Assembly (NCBI GenBank): GCA_003243425.1
Contig: QFQP01000011.1
Location: forward strand, 186,001 to 250,000
Direction of reading: 5' to 3'
Length of the DNA stretch: 64,000 nt
Source: Archangium gephyra
GTDB lineage: Bacteria > Myxococcota > Myxococcia > Myxococcales > Myxococcaceae
Below the pieces are notes generated by a model. That model was given only the letters and a program-made list of their open reading frames with translations, was not told the DNA's origin and searched no databases. Position numbers and translations under genes: made by a program. The number at the start of each line of letters is the position of its first letter. The first letter of the stretch is position 1. Shown piece by piece: positions 45,523-54,683 of this stretch.

Positions 45523-47076
45523 ATGTTCGCACGCATGACCGCGTACACACCCGGAAGCGTGAACCCCGCCGACCTTCGCGCCCTCGAGCCGGTGAAGCGC
45601 TCGACTGTCGATGACGTGAAGGCCGCCGTCGCCGCGGCGCGCGCTGCACAGGTCACATGGGGCGCCCTGCCCTTCGCGACGCGCGCACAGCACGTCAAAG
45701 CCCTGGGTCAGGCGGTCCTCGCGAAGGCCGACGCGCTCGCGAAGACGATGTCTGACGAGACGGGCCGCTCGATGGTCGAGTGCAAAGCCAGCGAGCTCAC
45801 CTCGCTCGCGCCGTACATCGACGTGGCCATCGAGGTCGCGAAAGGAGCGCTCAAGCCATCGAAGGTGCGGCTGTCGGCGCTCGACTTCCCGGGGAAGAAG
45901 GGGGGCACCGAGGCGCTGCCCCGCGGCGTCATCGGCGTCATCGCTCCGTGGAACTACCCGCTCTCGAACTTCTGGAAGTCGCTCTACCCCGCGCTGCTCT
46001 CGGGCAACGGCGTGGTGTTGAAGCCGTCGGAGCACACGCCTCGCACCGGCACGGCGCTCGCGGCCATCTGCGCCGACACGCTGCCGAAGGGTCTGGTGGG
46101 CCTCGTTCACGGCGCAGGCGATGTCGGTCAGGCGCTCATCGATGAAGTCGACGCCATCGTGTTCACCGGTTCGGTGCCGTCGGGTCGCCAGGTCGCGGCG
46201 CGTGCTGCGGCGCGGCTGATTCCCGCTTCGCTCGAGCTCGGCGGCAAAGACGCGGCGCTGGTGCTCGCGGATTGCGATCTCGAACGCACGGCCATCGGCG
46301 TCGCCCAGTGGGCGATGCACAACTGCGGTCAGAACTGCGCGGCCATCGAGCGCGTGTACGTCGAACACGCCATCGCCGATCGCTTCGTCGAAGCCCTCAC
46401 GCGCGTGGTCGCGAAGCTGAAGGTGAGCACCGGCAACGACGGCGACCTCGGGCCGTTGCAGAACCAGCAGCAGCTCGATCTCGTCGAGCGCCACGTCGAA
46501 CAGGCGAAGTCGAAGGGCGCGACGGTCACCACTGGCGGAAGGCGTGAGGGCATCGGGTTCGGCTACGCGCCGACCGTCATCGATGGCTGCACCGACGACA
46601 TGGACGTGGTGCGTGACGAGACGTTCGGCCCGGTGGTCGCGGTGATTCGCGTGAAAGATGCTGAAGAGGGCCTGGCGCGCGCGAACGCCTCTCGCTACGG
46701 GCTCAACGGCTCGGTGTGGACGAAGAACCTCGCGCGCGGTGAAGCGCTGGTGAAGCGCATGGCGGTCGGCGTCGGCTACGTGAACAACCACGGCTTCGCG
46801 GGAATTCTCGCCGACGTTCCGTGGACGGGCACGAAGGACTCGGGCCCCGGCGTCGCCGCGTCTGCGTATTCGTACGGCGTCTTCACGCGGCCGCGCACCG
46901 TCATCGTCGATTCAGGAAAGAACCCCGACCCGTGGTGGGTTCCCGCGAACGCGGAGCTCACTGCGTTCGTCGACGCGCTCATCGCGCGCGGCCAGGGTGG
47001 AGGCCTCGGCGTGCTGCTCAAACTCGGCGGGCTGGTGAAGAAGCGCGCCACCGCCATTCGTGAACTGGTGAAGTGA
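45523..47076 (+). CDS. NAD(P)-dependent aldehyde dehydrogenase
   Basis: 517 aa, with GAAGGG in front of the ATG at 45523. The fold has APWNYPLSNFWKSL, the general base Glu238 (LELGGKDAAL) and the catalytic Cys272 in NCGQNCAAIER. The region PSEHTPRTG binds the cofactor phosphate. The gene lies between a knottin-like protein and a Cys-rich RCC1 lipoprotein gene, without functional hints. The substrate cannot be told from sequence. A hydrophobic and basic C-terminal stretch (LLKLGGLVKKRAT) may bind membranes. Confidence 0.87.
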   Translation: MFARMTAYTPGSVNPADLRALEPVKRSTVDDVKAAVAAARAAQVTWGALPFATRAQHVKALGQAVLAKADALAKTMSDETGRSMVECKASELTSLAPYIDVAIEVAKGALKPSKVRLSALDFPGKKGGTEALPRGVIGVIAPWNYPLSNFWKSLYPALLSGNGVVLKPSEHTPRTGTALAAICADTLPKGLVGLVHGAGDVGQALIDEVDAIVFTGSVPSGRQVAARAAARLIPASLELGGKDAALVLADCDLERTAIGVAQWAMHNCGQNCAAIERVYVEHAIADRFVEALTRVVAKLKVSTGNDGDLGPLQNQQQLDLVERHVEQAKSKGATVTTGGRREGIGFGYAPTVIDGCTDDMDVVRDETFGPVVAVIRVKDAEEGLARANASRYGLNGSVWTKNLARGEALVKRMAVGVGYVNNHGFAGILADVPWTGTKDSGPGVAASAYSYGVFTRPRTVIVDSGKNPDPWWVPANAELTAFVDALIARGQGGGLGVLLKLGGLVKKRATAIRELVK

Positions 47077-47080
47077 CGGT

Positions 47081-48663
47081 ATGCGTGCACTGCTCGTCGT
47101 CTGCGTGGTGGCTCTCATGGGGTGCGGTCCGTTGACGCCGCTTCGACCAGACTCAGGCACCGGCGGCGGTGCTGCGACGGGCGGCGGCGAGGGAACAACA
47201 GGCGGCGGCGCGCAGACCGGTGGCGGCGAAGCGGGCGACGGAGGCATGAACACCGGCGGCGGAATGACCGTGTGCACGTGCACGCCGCCTGAGAACGCGA
47301 GCGCGCTGTGCACCGATGCCGGCTGTGACTTCAGCTGCCACTCCGGCTTTCACCGCTGCGGAGATCACTGCGCAGCCGACGACTCGGTCGACGAGTGCGG
47401 CGCGGGGTGCGAGCAGTGCCCGGCCAACGGTGGCATCGCGACCTGCGTGGCGAACGCGTGCGACTTCAGCTGCGGCGCGAACCAGGCGCGCTGCAACGGC
47501 CAGTGCGTGACCGAATCGACCGCGGCGTGTGGCGCGACGTGCGACACCTGCGGCAGCGGCGCGTCATGCATCAGGGGTGCGTGCCGCTTGCAGTGTGCCG
47601 TCGGCGAGGTGGAGGTGAACGGCCGCTGTGTCGAAGGGCGCGAGCTCGCGGTGGGCCAGCTCAACGCGTGCGTGCGTCACGACGGTGGCGTCGTGTGCTG
47701 GGGCCCCGGCAGCACCGGCATGCTGGGCCGCGGCACGTACGATGGCGGTCGCAGCCCTGACTTCGTGGCGAACCTCGGCGAGGTCGCGTCACTGGCGACG
47801 GGCGACCACCATGCGTGTGTGTTGCTGCCCACTGGCGCGGTGCGCTGCTGGGGCGACAACACGCTGGGTCAGGTCGGCAACGGAGGAACGCAGCCTGCCT
47901 TCGTGCCCGCGCTCACGGTGAACGGCGACGTCGCCACGCTCGCTGCGGGGTGGCGTCACGCGTGCGTGAATCTCACCGACGGCGGCGTGGCGTGTTGGGG
48001 CTCGGGTTCCACGGGGCAGCTCGGCACGGAATGACGCCGCTCGGCGTTCGTTCACCGCAGGCCGTTGCGCTCGACGCAGGCGTTCGCGCGCTCTTCTCGG
48101 GCAGTGACGGCAACTGGGCCATCGCGCACGACGGAGGCGTCATCTTCTGGGGCTTCGACAGCCTGGGTTCCTTCTCGTCGTCACCCAAGCCGCTCTTCGT
48201 GACCGACGGCGGGGTGAAGCGCATCGTCGCGGCCACGAATCATGCGTGCGTCATTCGCGCCGACACGCGCGAGCTCGAGTGCTGGGGCCGTGGCGCCGAA
48301 GGTCAGCTCGGCTACGCGGTGGCGATGACCAACGCCCAGCCGGTGCGCGTGGTGCCGTCACTGGGCCCGGTCGTCGACGCGTGCACAGGTCTCAACTTCA
48401 CCTGCGCGCTCATCGACGACGGCGGCGTGCGCTGCTTCGGCAACGGCACCAACCGTGAGCTCGGTGGCGGCAACTACGCGTCGTCGGCGGTTCCGGTGAA
48501 CGTCGACGCGCTACCGGCAGCGAAACAGCTTGCCTGCCATCACCAGTTCGCGTGCGCGAAGACCATCAGCGCCGTCTATTGCTGGGGCGACAACAGCTAC
48601 GGCCAGCTGGGAGCGCCGAGCCCGGTGAACTCCGCGTCGCCAGTGCAGATTCCACTGCCTTAA
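47081..48663 (+). pseudogene. RCC1-repeat surface lipoprotein, split by a one-base frameshift
   Basis: Frame A runs 47081-48034 (317 aa): lipoprotein signal (LMGC), a GGG linker, a Cys-rich module, then RCC1-like repeats ending STGQLGTE. Frame B resumes at 48031 with more RCC1 repeats to 48663 (CWGRGAEGQLG, CWGDNSYGQLG). Inserting one base near 48028 would give GQLGTGMTPLGVRSPQAV, a normal RCC1 blade turn, so a one-base deletion or a sequence error is likely. The ATG at 48031 also overlaps the stop (ATGA), so re-initiation could allow two products. RCC1 proteins form seven-bladed propellers that bind proteins; here probably at the surface. Confidence 0.85.
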
Positions 48664-49379
48664 GGGAGGTCGGCGGCGAAGAGCTCCTTGAAGAGCACTT
48701 CGCACGCGACTTCGAACAACCGGCCACCGGCGATGAGGCCACCGCAATGTGATGGCTCGCGCGCGAAGGTGAAGCCCACGCACTTGCCCAGCACGTCGTT
48801 CCAGAAGTCGTCACTCCCGCGCGGCAGCACGAAGTCGCGGATCAACTCGAGCGACCACGGCACCACCGTCGTCGGGTCGGCGTCGCTCGGCGTGGTGAAG
48901 CAGTCGAGGTCGACGTCGAGAATCACCCGTGAAGCGCGCGTCACTGCGGCGTGCGCGCGCTTTCCTTCCGGCGTCGCGTGCGCAGTGCCCCACTCCGCTG
49001 AAATGAGGTCGAGCGTCGGCGCGGAGATCAACGCGTGCTTTCCCCAATCGGACGTCACCGCTCCGACGGGTCGCGCGCGCGCCACGATGATCGCGTCGGT
49101 GAGCACGCCCGCATGCATCGCCGCCAGAATGTGATCGAAGTTGCGGTGATCGAGTCGATCTCTCGCGTGCGCGTCGAGCGCGTCCGGCGTCAGCCCGGGC
49201 GCTGGCGCTTCTGTGGGCGCCACCGTGTCGAAGTGACGGTCGAGCGTCAGCAACAACGCGGGCCCGTCCCCGGTGACGTCGGCCCAGCACGGCAACGCGA
49301 GCCGGTGTGGATCGAACACGAACCCACGCTTCGGTCCGCGTCCGTCGATGCCCAGCTCGATGATGCCTGCGCGCGCCAT
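48660..49379 (-). CDS. UPF0489 arginase-like protein
   Basis: 239 aa. The motifs LLTLDRHFD and ILDVDLDCF resemble the metal-binding motifs of the ureohydrolase superfamily, in the form found in the UPF0489 family (DxDxDxF). Some UPF0489 members are peptide arginases that convert Arg to Ornithine in ribosomal peptides; this has not been checked here. Its stop overlaps the end of the convergent RCC1 gene by four bases (TTAA). No peptide precursor gene is adjacent, so the substrate is unknown. Confidence 0.78.
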   Translation of the reverse strand: MARAGIIELGIDGRGPKRGFVFDPHRLALPCWADVTGDGPALLLTLDRHFDTVAPTEAPAPGLTPDALDAHARDRLDHRNFDHILAAMHAGVLTDAIIVARARPVGAVTSDWGKHALISAPTLDLISAEWGTAHATPEGKRAHAAVTRASRVILDVDLDCFTTPSDADPTTVVPWSLELIRDFVLPRGSDDFWNDVLGKCVGFTFAREPSHCGGLIAGGRLFEVACEVLFKELFAADLP

Positions 49380-49414
49380 GCCGACCCCCTACGCCGGAAT
49401 GACGCGCGCGTGAA

Positions 49415-50781
49415 TCACGGCAACGCGACCAGCACCGGGGTGCGGTACGGCCAGGTGTGAATCGCCGAGCTGCCCGCGCCGAGCGACCCGTGGAAGCTCC
49501 AGCCCCAGGCGAAGACCTGCGTGCCGCGCATCGCGAAGCCCTGGAGCGCGCCGATGCCGACGTCGAGCACGCCGCTGACACCGAACACCGCCGCGGAAGG
49601 CGACGGCTGATCTTCATCGTCGGGGATACCGAGGTTGCCGCTGCCGTTCTGGCCCCAACCCCACAGCCGGCCCTCCGCGTCTTCGTAGAAGCCCTGATTG
49701 CCGTTGGCGTACACACCGCGCGCGTCGACGATGCCCATCACCATGACCGGCGAGAGCACGTCGGTGGTGCTGGCGTTCACCTGATGGCTGCCGTTGAGAC
49801 CCCAGGCCCAGACCGTGCCGTCACGCTTGAGCGCGAGCACGTGGTCGCGACCGGTGGCGAGCATGGTCACGTCGGTGAGCCCGGGCACCTGCGCAGGCGT
49901 CGGGTTCGCGGCGGTCGAGGTCGCCGTCATGCCGTTGCCCAGGTTGCCGTACTGATTGCGGCCCCACGCCCACACGGTCCCGTCGGCTGACAGCGCGTAC
50001 GACGAGGCCGCGCCGACGGCGACCTGCACGATGTTGGCGGGCAGCCCCACCACCGCGGTGGGCGCGCTGCGATTGTTGGCCGCGCCCGAGGTGCCGTCGC
50101 CGAGCTGACCGACGCTGTTGAGACCGCAGCCCCACACCTTGCCGGTCGAGTCGAGCGCGAGCAGATGGTCGTACCCGCGCGAGATCGCCACCAACGAGGC
50201 CGCCGCGGTGAGGAACGGCGCGACCTGCGTCGGCACGATGCGCTGCGCCGTGTCACCCAGGCACAGCTGGCCCGACGCGTTGTCGCCCCATGACCAGAGC
50301 TGACCGTTCGAATCGAGCGCGCTCGACGCGTTCTGATTGAACGCGATCGACGTGAAGGTCGTGTTGGGCACCACGACGGCCGTCGGCGTGTACGGAGTGG
50401 CCGGCGCGGGGAACGTGGTGGGCACCGAGTTCAAGATCGCCACGCAGTTCGTGTGCGCGGGGCTGCCAGCGGCGTAGGCCGGGTCGCACACCAGGCTCTG
50501 CTTGCACGACGCGTTGGTCGGCGTGCCCACGCCGTAGGCCACGTCACACGCGGTGAAGAGGTTCGCCGTGGCGCTGGTCGCGCAGTTGGCGGGCGCTCCG
50601 GCGCCGGCGGCGGCGCACACGTCGACGCGGCGGTTGGCGACGGCCTGGCGGCACGCGAGCGCCTCCGGAGAATCGGCCGGCGTCGGGGTGACGAAGCCCG
50701 GGTTGTTGCAGACCGTGTTGATGGTCGAAAGCGTGGTCGCCTTGCAGAGCACCGCGTCGTTGGCCGACAGCGCGCGATCGC
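49415..50781 (-). pseudogene. RCC1-repeat protein lacking its 5' end
   Basis: The frame opens past 50781 into the antisense of the neighbouring gene, so no natural start exists. From about 50781 the protein is coherent: Cys-repeats (VCDPAYAAGSPAHTNC and similar), then RCC1 blades with LWSWGDNASGQL, VWGCGLNSVGQLGDG, VWAWGRNQYGNLGNG and VWAWGLNGSHQV. Neither signal peptide nor lipobox is found, though relatives have one. The coherent sequence ends at the palindrome GCGATCGC (50774-50781), at which the divergent oxidoreductase gene also begins abruptly. The gene seems truncated by a deletion, inversion or chimeric assembly. Confidence 0.8.
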
Positions 50782-51939
50782 ACCAAGGTGCTGCAGACCG
50801 GCTACTCGTTCGGCCGTGAGTTCTTCGTCGCTGCCTGGGTGCCGGCGCCGAACGCCACGCGTCCGAACCTCGACGGCCTGGGTCCACTGCTCCACGCCGA
50901 GTCGTGCGTGGCCTGTCACCCGGCGACGGGCCGGCCGGTCACGTTCACCGACGATGGTGGCGTCGACGTGGGCATTCTCTTCCGGCTCGTTGGCGCGAGC
51001 GGCGCCGACCCCATCTTCGGAGGACAGCTGCAGCCGCGCGGTCTTCCCGGCGTTCCGGCAGAGGCGCTCATCACCTGGTCGCAGAACGGCGACGCGTCGC
51101 TCGCGTTCCACTTCGCGCTCGAGCCCGCCTACGGCGAGTTCGCGCCGACCACGCGGGCATTGCCGCGACTCTCTCCGCACCTCGCGGGCATGGGTCTCCT
51201 CGAAGCGGTGCCCGACGCAGCGCTGCTCGCCATGGAGGATCCAGACGATCTCGACGGCGATGGCATCTCGGGCCGCGCCGCGCGCCTCGCAGACGATGGC
51301 GGCGTCGGTCGCTTCGGTTGGAAGGCGGTGCAACCGACCCTCGCCTCGCAGTCGGGTGCTGCGTTCGCCGGTGACATGGGCATCTCGTCGCCAGGTCACC
51401 CGGAGGACTGCACGCCCGCCCAGCTCGCCTGTCGTACCGCACCCAACGGCGGAGCGCCCGAAGCGCCCCGGGAAGATCTCGATGCCGTGGCGTTCTTCAT
51501 GCGCTACCTCGGAATGCCCGCGGCCCGGCGCACGGCGAACGACGCCAGGGTGAATCGTGGTCACGCGCTGTTCGAGTACGCGGGCTGCGCTTCGTGCCAA
51601 CGCCCGTCGCTGCGCACCTCGTCGACCGCGCCGGAGCGCCTTCGCGACGTGACGTTCTACGCGTACACCGATCTCCTGCTTCACGACCTCGGCCCCGCGC
51701 TCGCCGACCCAATCGGTGAAGGGGCCGCCGAGCCTGCCGAATGGCGCACGCCGCCACTGTGGGGCCTGGGCATCGTGGAGCAGGATCGCCACGCGCGTTT
51801 CCTCCACGACGGTCGGGCCGCGACGTTGCGTGAGGCCATTCGTTGGCACGGTGGCGAAGCGCAGCGGGCGCGCGACCGAGTGGAGAACCTGAGCGCCAGC
51901 GACGTCGACGCGCTGCTCACCTTCGTGCGGTCGCTGTGA
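50776..51939 (+). pseudogene. Di-heme (DUF1111-type) oxidoreductase, N-terminally truncated, one heme His lost
   Basis: The coherent protein runs DRTKVLQTGYSFGREFF and onward, so the frame continues upstream of the GTG at 50788 but there is no signal sequence. The first heme site CVACH (Cys40, Cys43, His44 counted from 50788) is intact and preceded by GLGPLLHAESC, typical of the DUF1111 di-heme family, which are exported thiol or other oxidoreductases. The second heme site is CASCQ (267-271), where Gln replaces the heme-ligand His (CAA, 51598-51600). The 5' truncation and lost ligand suggest it no longer acts as a normal di-heme enzyme. Confidence 0.8.
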
Positions 51940-51999
51940 AGTGTCGCGCTCGAAACGGCGCGGGTGCAGCTCGCTGAAGGGCTTTACAGTCCCGACACG

Positions 52000-52899
52000 A
52001 TGCTCGTCTCTGCGCTCGTCGTGCTGGTCGCTGCCGCCGGTTGCTCGAAAGACACCGACTGCAAAGGTGCTCGCGTCTGTGAAGCTGGCCGCTGCGTGAA
52101 TCCTCCGCCGGCTTTTGCTCCGGCACCGGTCGTCGTGCAGCCTGCGCCGGCCGCTCCGCCGCCGACTGAACAGGCGCCGGCGATGGTCCCCGAAGATCCC
52201 TACGAGGATCCGTTCAACCAGCCGCAGAGCGCGCAGCCCCAGAACACCGCCCCACCCGTGCCCGCGCCCGGCGCGCAGCAGTACCCGCGCACCATCTACG
52301 AGAAGGGCTACGTCTGCCGCGAGCTCATCGACGCCGCGGGCGCCGTGCGTCGCGAGTGTGAACGAGATCGCCGCGCCGCAAAGGAGGAGCGACGAGAAGC
52401 GAAGGAGCGCCGCCGGGAACGTCGTGAAGCCGAGCGGGAAGAGCGACGCGAACGCGAAGGTCCCGCCGCGCACTTCGTCGGCAACCTCGTCGGCCACGGC
52501 GGCCTCTTCGTCGCCGTGACTCCCGGCTTTGCCCTGGCCAGCGGCGTCTTCGGAGCCAGCGGCAGCGCAGGCGTCATGTTCCGCTCGGGCATCGGCGTCG
52601 TGGGCGTGGTGAACGTGCAGCTCTCACCCAACGGCTTCGGGCTCGCGCAGTTCTACAGCGTCGGTCCCGCGATTCGTTTCGGTGAGAAGTCCCACATTCT
52701 CGTCGGGGTCGCGCCCACGCTCGGCGTCGTGCCGGCGACGACTGCGACGCCGCCTGTGGTCGGTCTCCTCGGCTCGGTGTTCGCGCAAGCAGCGCTCGTG
52801 TTGCTGGAGCGACTCACGTTGATGGTGCAACCGATGCTGACGGCCGACCGCGGCGGCTTCATCTTCACGCTGACCGGTGGCGTCGGCGTGCAGCTCTGA
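52000..52899 (+). CDS. Envelope lipoprotein with Pro-rich linker and barrel-like domain
   Basis: 299 aa from the ATG at 52000, giving a lipoprotein signal with AAGC (Cys15); an upstream in-frame start would not. A CKGARVCEAGRCV module follows, then a Pro/Ala-rich stretch and an Arg/Glu-rich helix (RAAKEERREAKERRRERREA) likely to form a coiled coil. The C-terminal half (170-299) is strand-rich and shares SGSAGVMFRSGIGVV with the next gene, so the two are paralogues. The fold could be a small outer-membrane barrel. No function is known. Confidence 0.7.
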   Translation: MLVSALVVLVAAAGCSKDTDCKGARVCEAGRCVNPPPAFAPAPVVVQPAPAAPPPTEQAPAMVPEDPYEDPFNQPQSAQPQNTAPPVPAPGAQQYPRTIYEKGYVCRELIDAAGAVRRECERDRRAAKEERREAKERRRERREAEREERREREGPAAHFVGNLVGHGGLFVAVTPGFALASGVFGASGSAGVMFRSGIGVVGVVNVQLSPNGFGLAQFYSVGPAIRFGEKSHILVGVAPTLGVVPATTATPPVVGLLGSVFAQAALVLLERLTLMVQPMLTADRGGFIFTLTGGVGVQL

Positions 52900-52966
52900 G
52901 TCGCTGCGCTGTCGCGTTCGCCGGCGACGTTGCACAGGCCGCGCGAGCCGGGCAAAGGGCGCACCG

Positions 52967-53617
52967 ATGTCGTACTTCCTCGCGCTCGCGCTGGTGCTCT
53001 CCGGAGTCATCGACGATGACGCGGCGACCGCAGCACCGTTGCTCGAGGCGACCGGCCCCGCCGACGGGGGACGCAGCGCACCACTGCCCCCGACCATCGA
53101 GACTGAAGACGGCGAGTGCGTCACCGAGGATGGCCTTCCCTGTCCCGACGAAAAGGTCGCGACGAAAGCGAAGAGGAAGCGGGGCTCCCGTCGCCGCGTC
53201 AAGAAGGAGGAACCGGACCTGCGCTTCGTGGGTGGGGCCGCCCTGCTGGGTGGTGTCTCGCTCAATCAGAACGTGGCTGGAGAAATCGGTCTGAGTGGCT
53301 CAGCGGGCGTGCTGTTCAAGCCGGGCATCGGCATCGTTGCCCTCGCGCACGTGCACCTGAACCCGCTGCAGAGCGGCGTGAATCAACGGTACGGGCTCGG
53401 CGTCGGCGCGCGCTTCGGGTCGAAGTCGTACCTCACCGTGGGCCTTTCACCGACGCTGGCCGTCGACGCCGGTGGCGTGCGCTTCGGCGGCACGGTGCTC
53501 ACGCAGGTCTTCGTGCTGCTCTACTCGCGCTTCGGCGTGATGCTTCAGCCCGCGATCCACTTCGACGCGGCCGGCGTGTTGTTCTCGGCGACGTTGGGCG
53601 TGGGCGTGAACTTCTGA
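52967..53617 (+). CDS. Paralogue of the upstream envelope protein, barrel-like domain
   Basis: 216 aa from the ATG at 52967. It has an N-terminal signal peptide (YFLALALVLSG), an acidic then very basic region (KAKRKRGSRRRVKKEE), and a C-terminal domain of about 130 residues homologous to its neighbour (SGSAGVLFKPGIGIV, LTVGLSPTL, ending LFSATLGVGVNF). The terminal Phe and alternating pattern fit an outer-membrane beta barrel. The neighbours are probably products of a local duplication. Function unknown. Confidence 0.7.
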   Translation: MSYFLALALVLSGVIDDDAATAAPLLEATGPADGGRSAPLPPTIETEDGECVTEDGLPCPDEKVATKAKRKRGSRRRVKKEEPDLRFVGGAALLGGVSLNQNVAGEIGLSGSAGVLFKPGIGIVALAHVHLNPLQSGVNQRYGLGVGARFGSKSYLTVGLSPTLAVDAGGVRFGGTVLTQVFVLLYSRFGVMLQPAIHFDAAGVLFSATLGVGVNF

Positions 53618-53619
53618 AG

Positions 53620-53907
53620 TTACCGCTTCGCGTGGCGCGCTGAGGGCGTGGTCGAGCGCACCGCAGCGACGTGTTCGAGCACGCCGCTGTTCTTGCCGCG
53701 GTGACTGCTCGCGCGCGTCGATTTCCGTGAGGGGCGGTCGGTGTGGTTCTCCTCGGTCACCACCGTCGCCTTGCGCTCGGCGTGCTTCGAGGTGTTTGCC
53801 GTTCCCTCTTCAGGCGCGATGGCGGCTCCTTTGCGATGCGGCTTCGAGCCGCTCGACCGCGAGTTGAGCTCCGCTTCATTCCGGACGAGTCGTGAGTTGG
53901 TAGGCAT
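53620..53907 (-). CDS. Small basic Ser/Thr/Arg-rich protein
   Basis: 95 aa from the ATG at 53907. Composition is rich in Arg, Lys, Ser, Thr and Ala without predicted fold. The segment RPSRKSTRASSHRGK resembles basic, low-complexity proteins that recur in myxobacteria. It may bind nucleic acid, but this is inferred from charge only. It ends two bases after the convergent envelope gene. The start is not certain; upstream in-frame extension is possible to 54042. Confidence 0.45.
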   Translation of the reverse strand: MPTNSRLVRNEAELNSRSSGSKPHRKGAAIAPEEGTANTSKHAERKATVVTEENHTDRPSRKSTRASSHRGKNSGVLEHVAAVRSTTPSARHAKR

Positions 53908-54065
53908 GCGCTCACGGGCTGCAACGCACACGCCGCGACGTGAATTCGTCGACTTGCAGACGTGCCACACGACCACTTCGCCTCGCTCTGTGGCGAAAGC
54001 GCACGGACGCCCGATGGCGTTCGCGGGAACGCAGCGCGGCACGCTTGATGCTCGGAATCGAGGGC

Positions 54066-54629
54066 ATGAACCGCATCGCGATCATCCTCGGAAGCACTCG
54101 CCCGAATCGAAAGAGCGAGACTGTCGGCAACTGGGTTCTCGAACTCGCGCAGCAGCGAAAAGACGTCGAGTTCGAGCTCGTCGACCTGAAGACCTATGAC
54201 CTGCCGTTGCTCGACGAACCCAGGCCGCCGTCGGCCACGAAGGGCGAGTACGCGCACGAGCACACCAGAACGTGGGCGAAGAAGATCTCGAGCTTCGACG
54301 GCTTCGTGTTCGTGACGCCCGAGTACAACCACTCGACCTCGGGCGTGCTCAAGAACGCCATCGATTACCTGCACGTCGAGTGGAACAACAAAGCGGCCGG
54401 CTTCGTGAGCTACGGCAGCATGGGCGGTGTTCGCGCGGTCGAACACCTGCGCCTGATTCTCGCGGAGTTGCAGGTGGCGACGGTGCGCAGCCAGGTGGCG
54501 CTCTCGCTGTTCACCGACTTCGAAAAGATGACCACGTTCAAGCCCCAGCCCGAGCAGGAGAAGACGCTGAGCACGATGCTCGACCAGCTCGTCGCGTGGA
54601 CAGGCGCGCTCAAGCCGCTGCGAAAGTGA
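54066..54629 (+). CDS. NADPH-dependent FMN reductase (flavodoxin-like)
   Basis: 187 aa from the ATG at 54066. It has the FMN-binding loop GSTRPNRKSETVGNWV near the N terminus and the TPEYNHSTSGVLKNAIDYL motif around residues 85-100, as in NAD(P)H:FMN or chromate/quinone reductases of the ArsH/ChrR/YieF type. The enzyme reduces quinones, azo dyes or flavins in the cytoplasm. The gene stands alone between a small basic gene and a convergent AEC transporter gene. Confidence 0.88.
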   Translation: MNRIAIILGSTRPNRKSETVGNWVLELAQQRKDVEFELVDLKTYDLPLLDEPRPPSATKGEYAHEHTRTWAKKISSFDGFVFVTPEYNHSTSGVLKNAIDYLHVEWNNKAAGFVSYGSMGGVRAVEHLRLILAELQVATVRSQVALSLFTDFEKMTTFKPQPEQEKTLSTMLDQLVAWTGALKPLRK

Positions 54630-54683
54630 AGTCGTAAATCAGGAAGTCACGTCTGAGCGCGGGGCGAGCTTCGCCAGCTCCGA

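Noticed and set aside
50782..50887. N-terminal extension of the minus-strand RCC1 frame (starts MDPGRRGSDAW)
   Set aside because: It is antisense of the oxidoreductase coding sequence and lacks a signal peptide; RCC1-gene sequence only begins at the palindrome.
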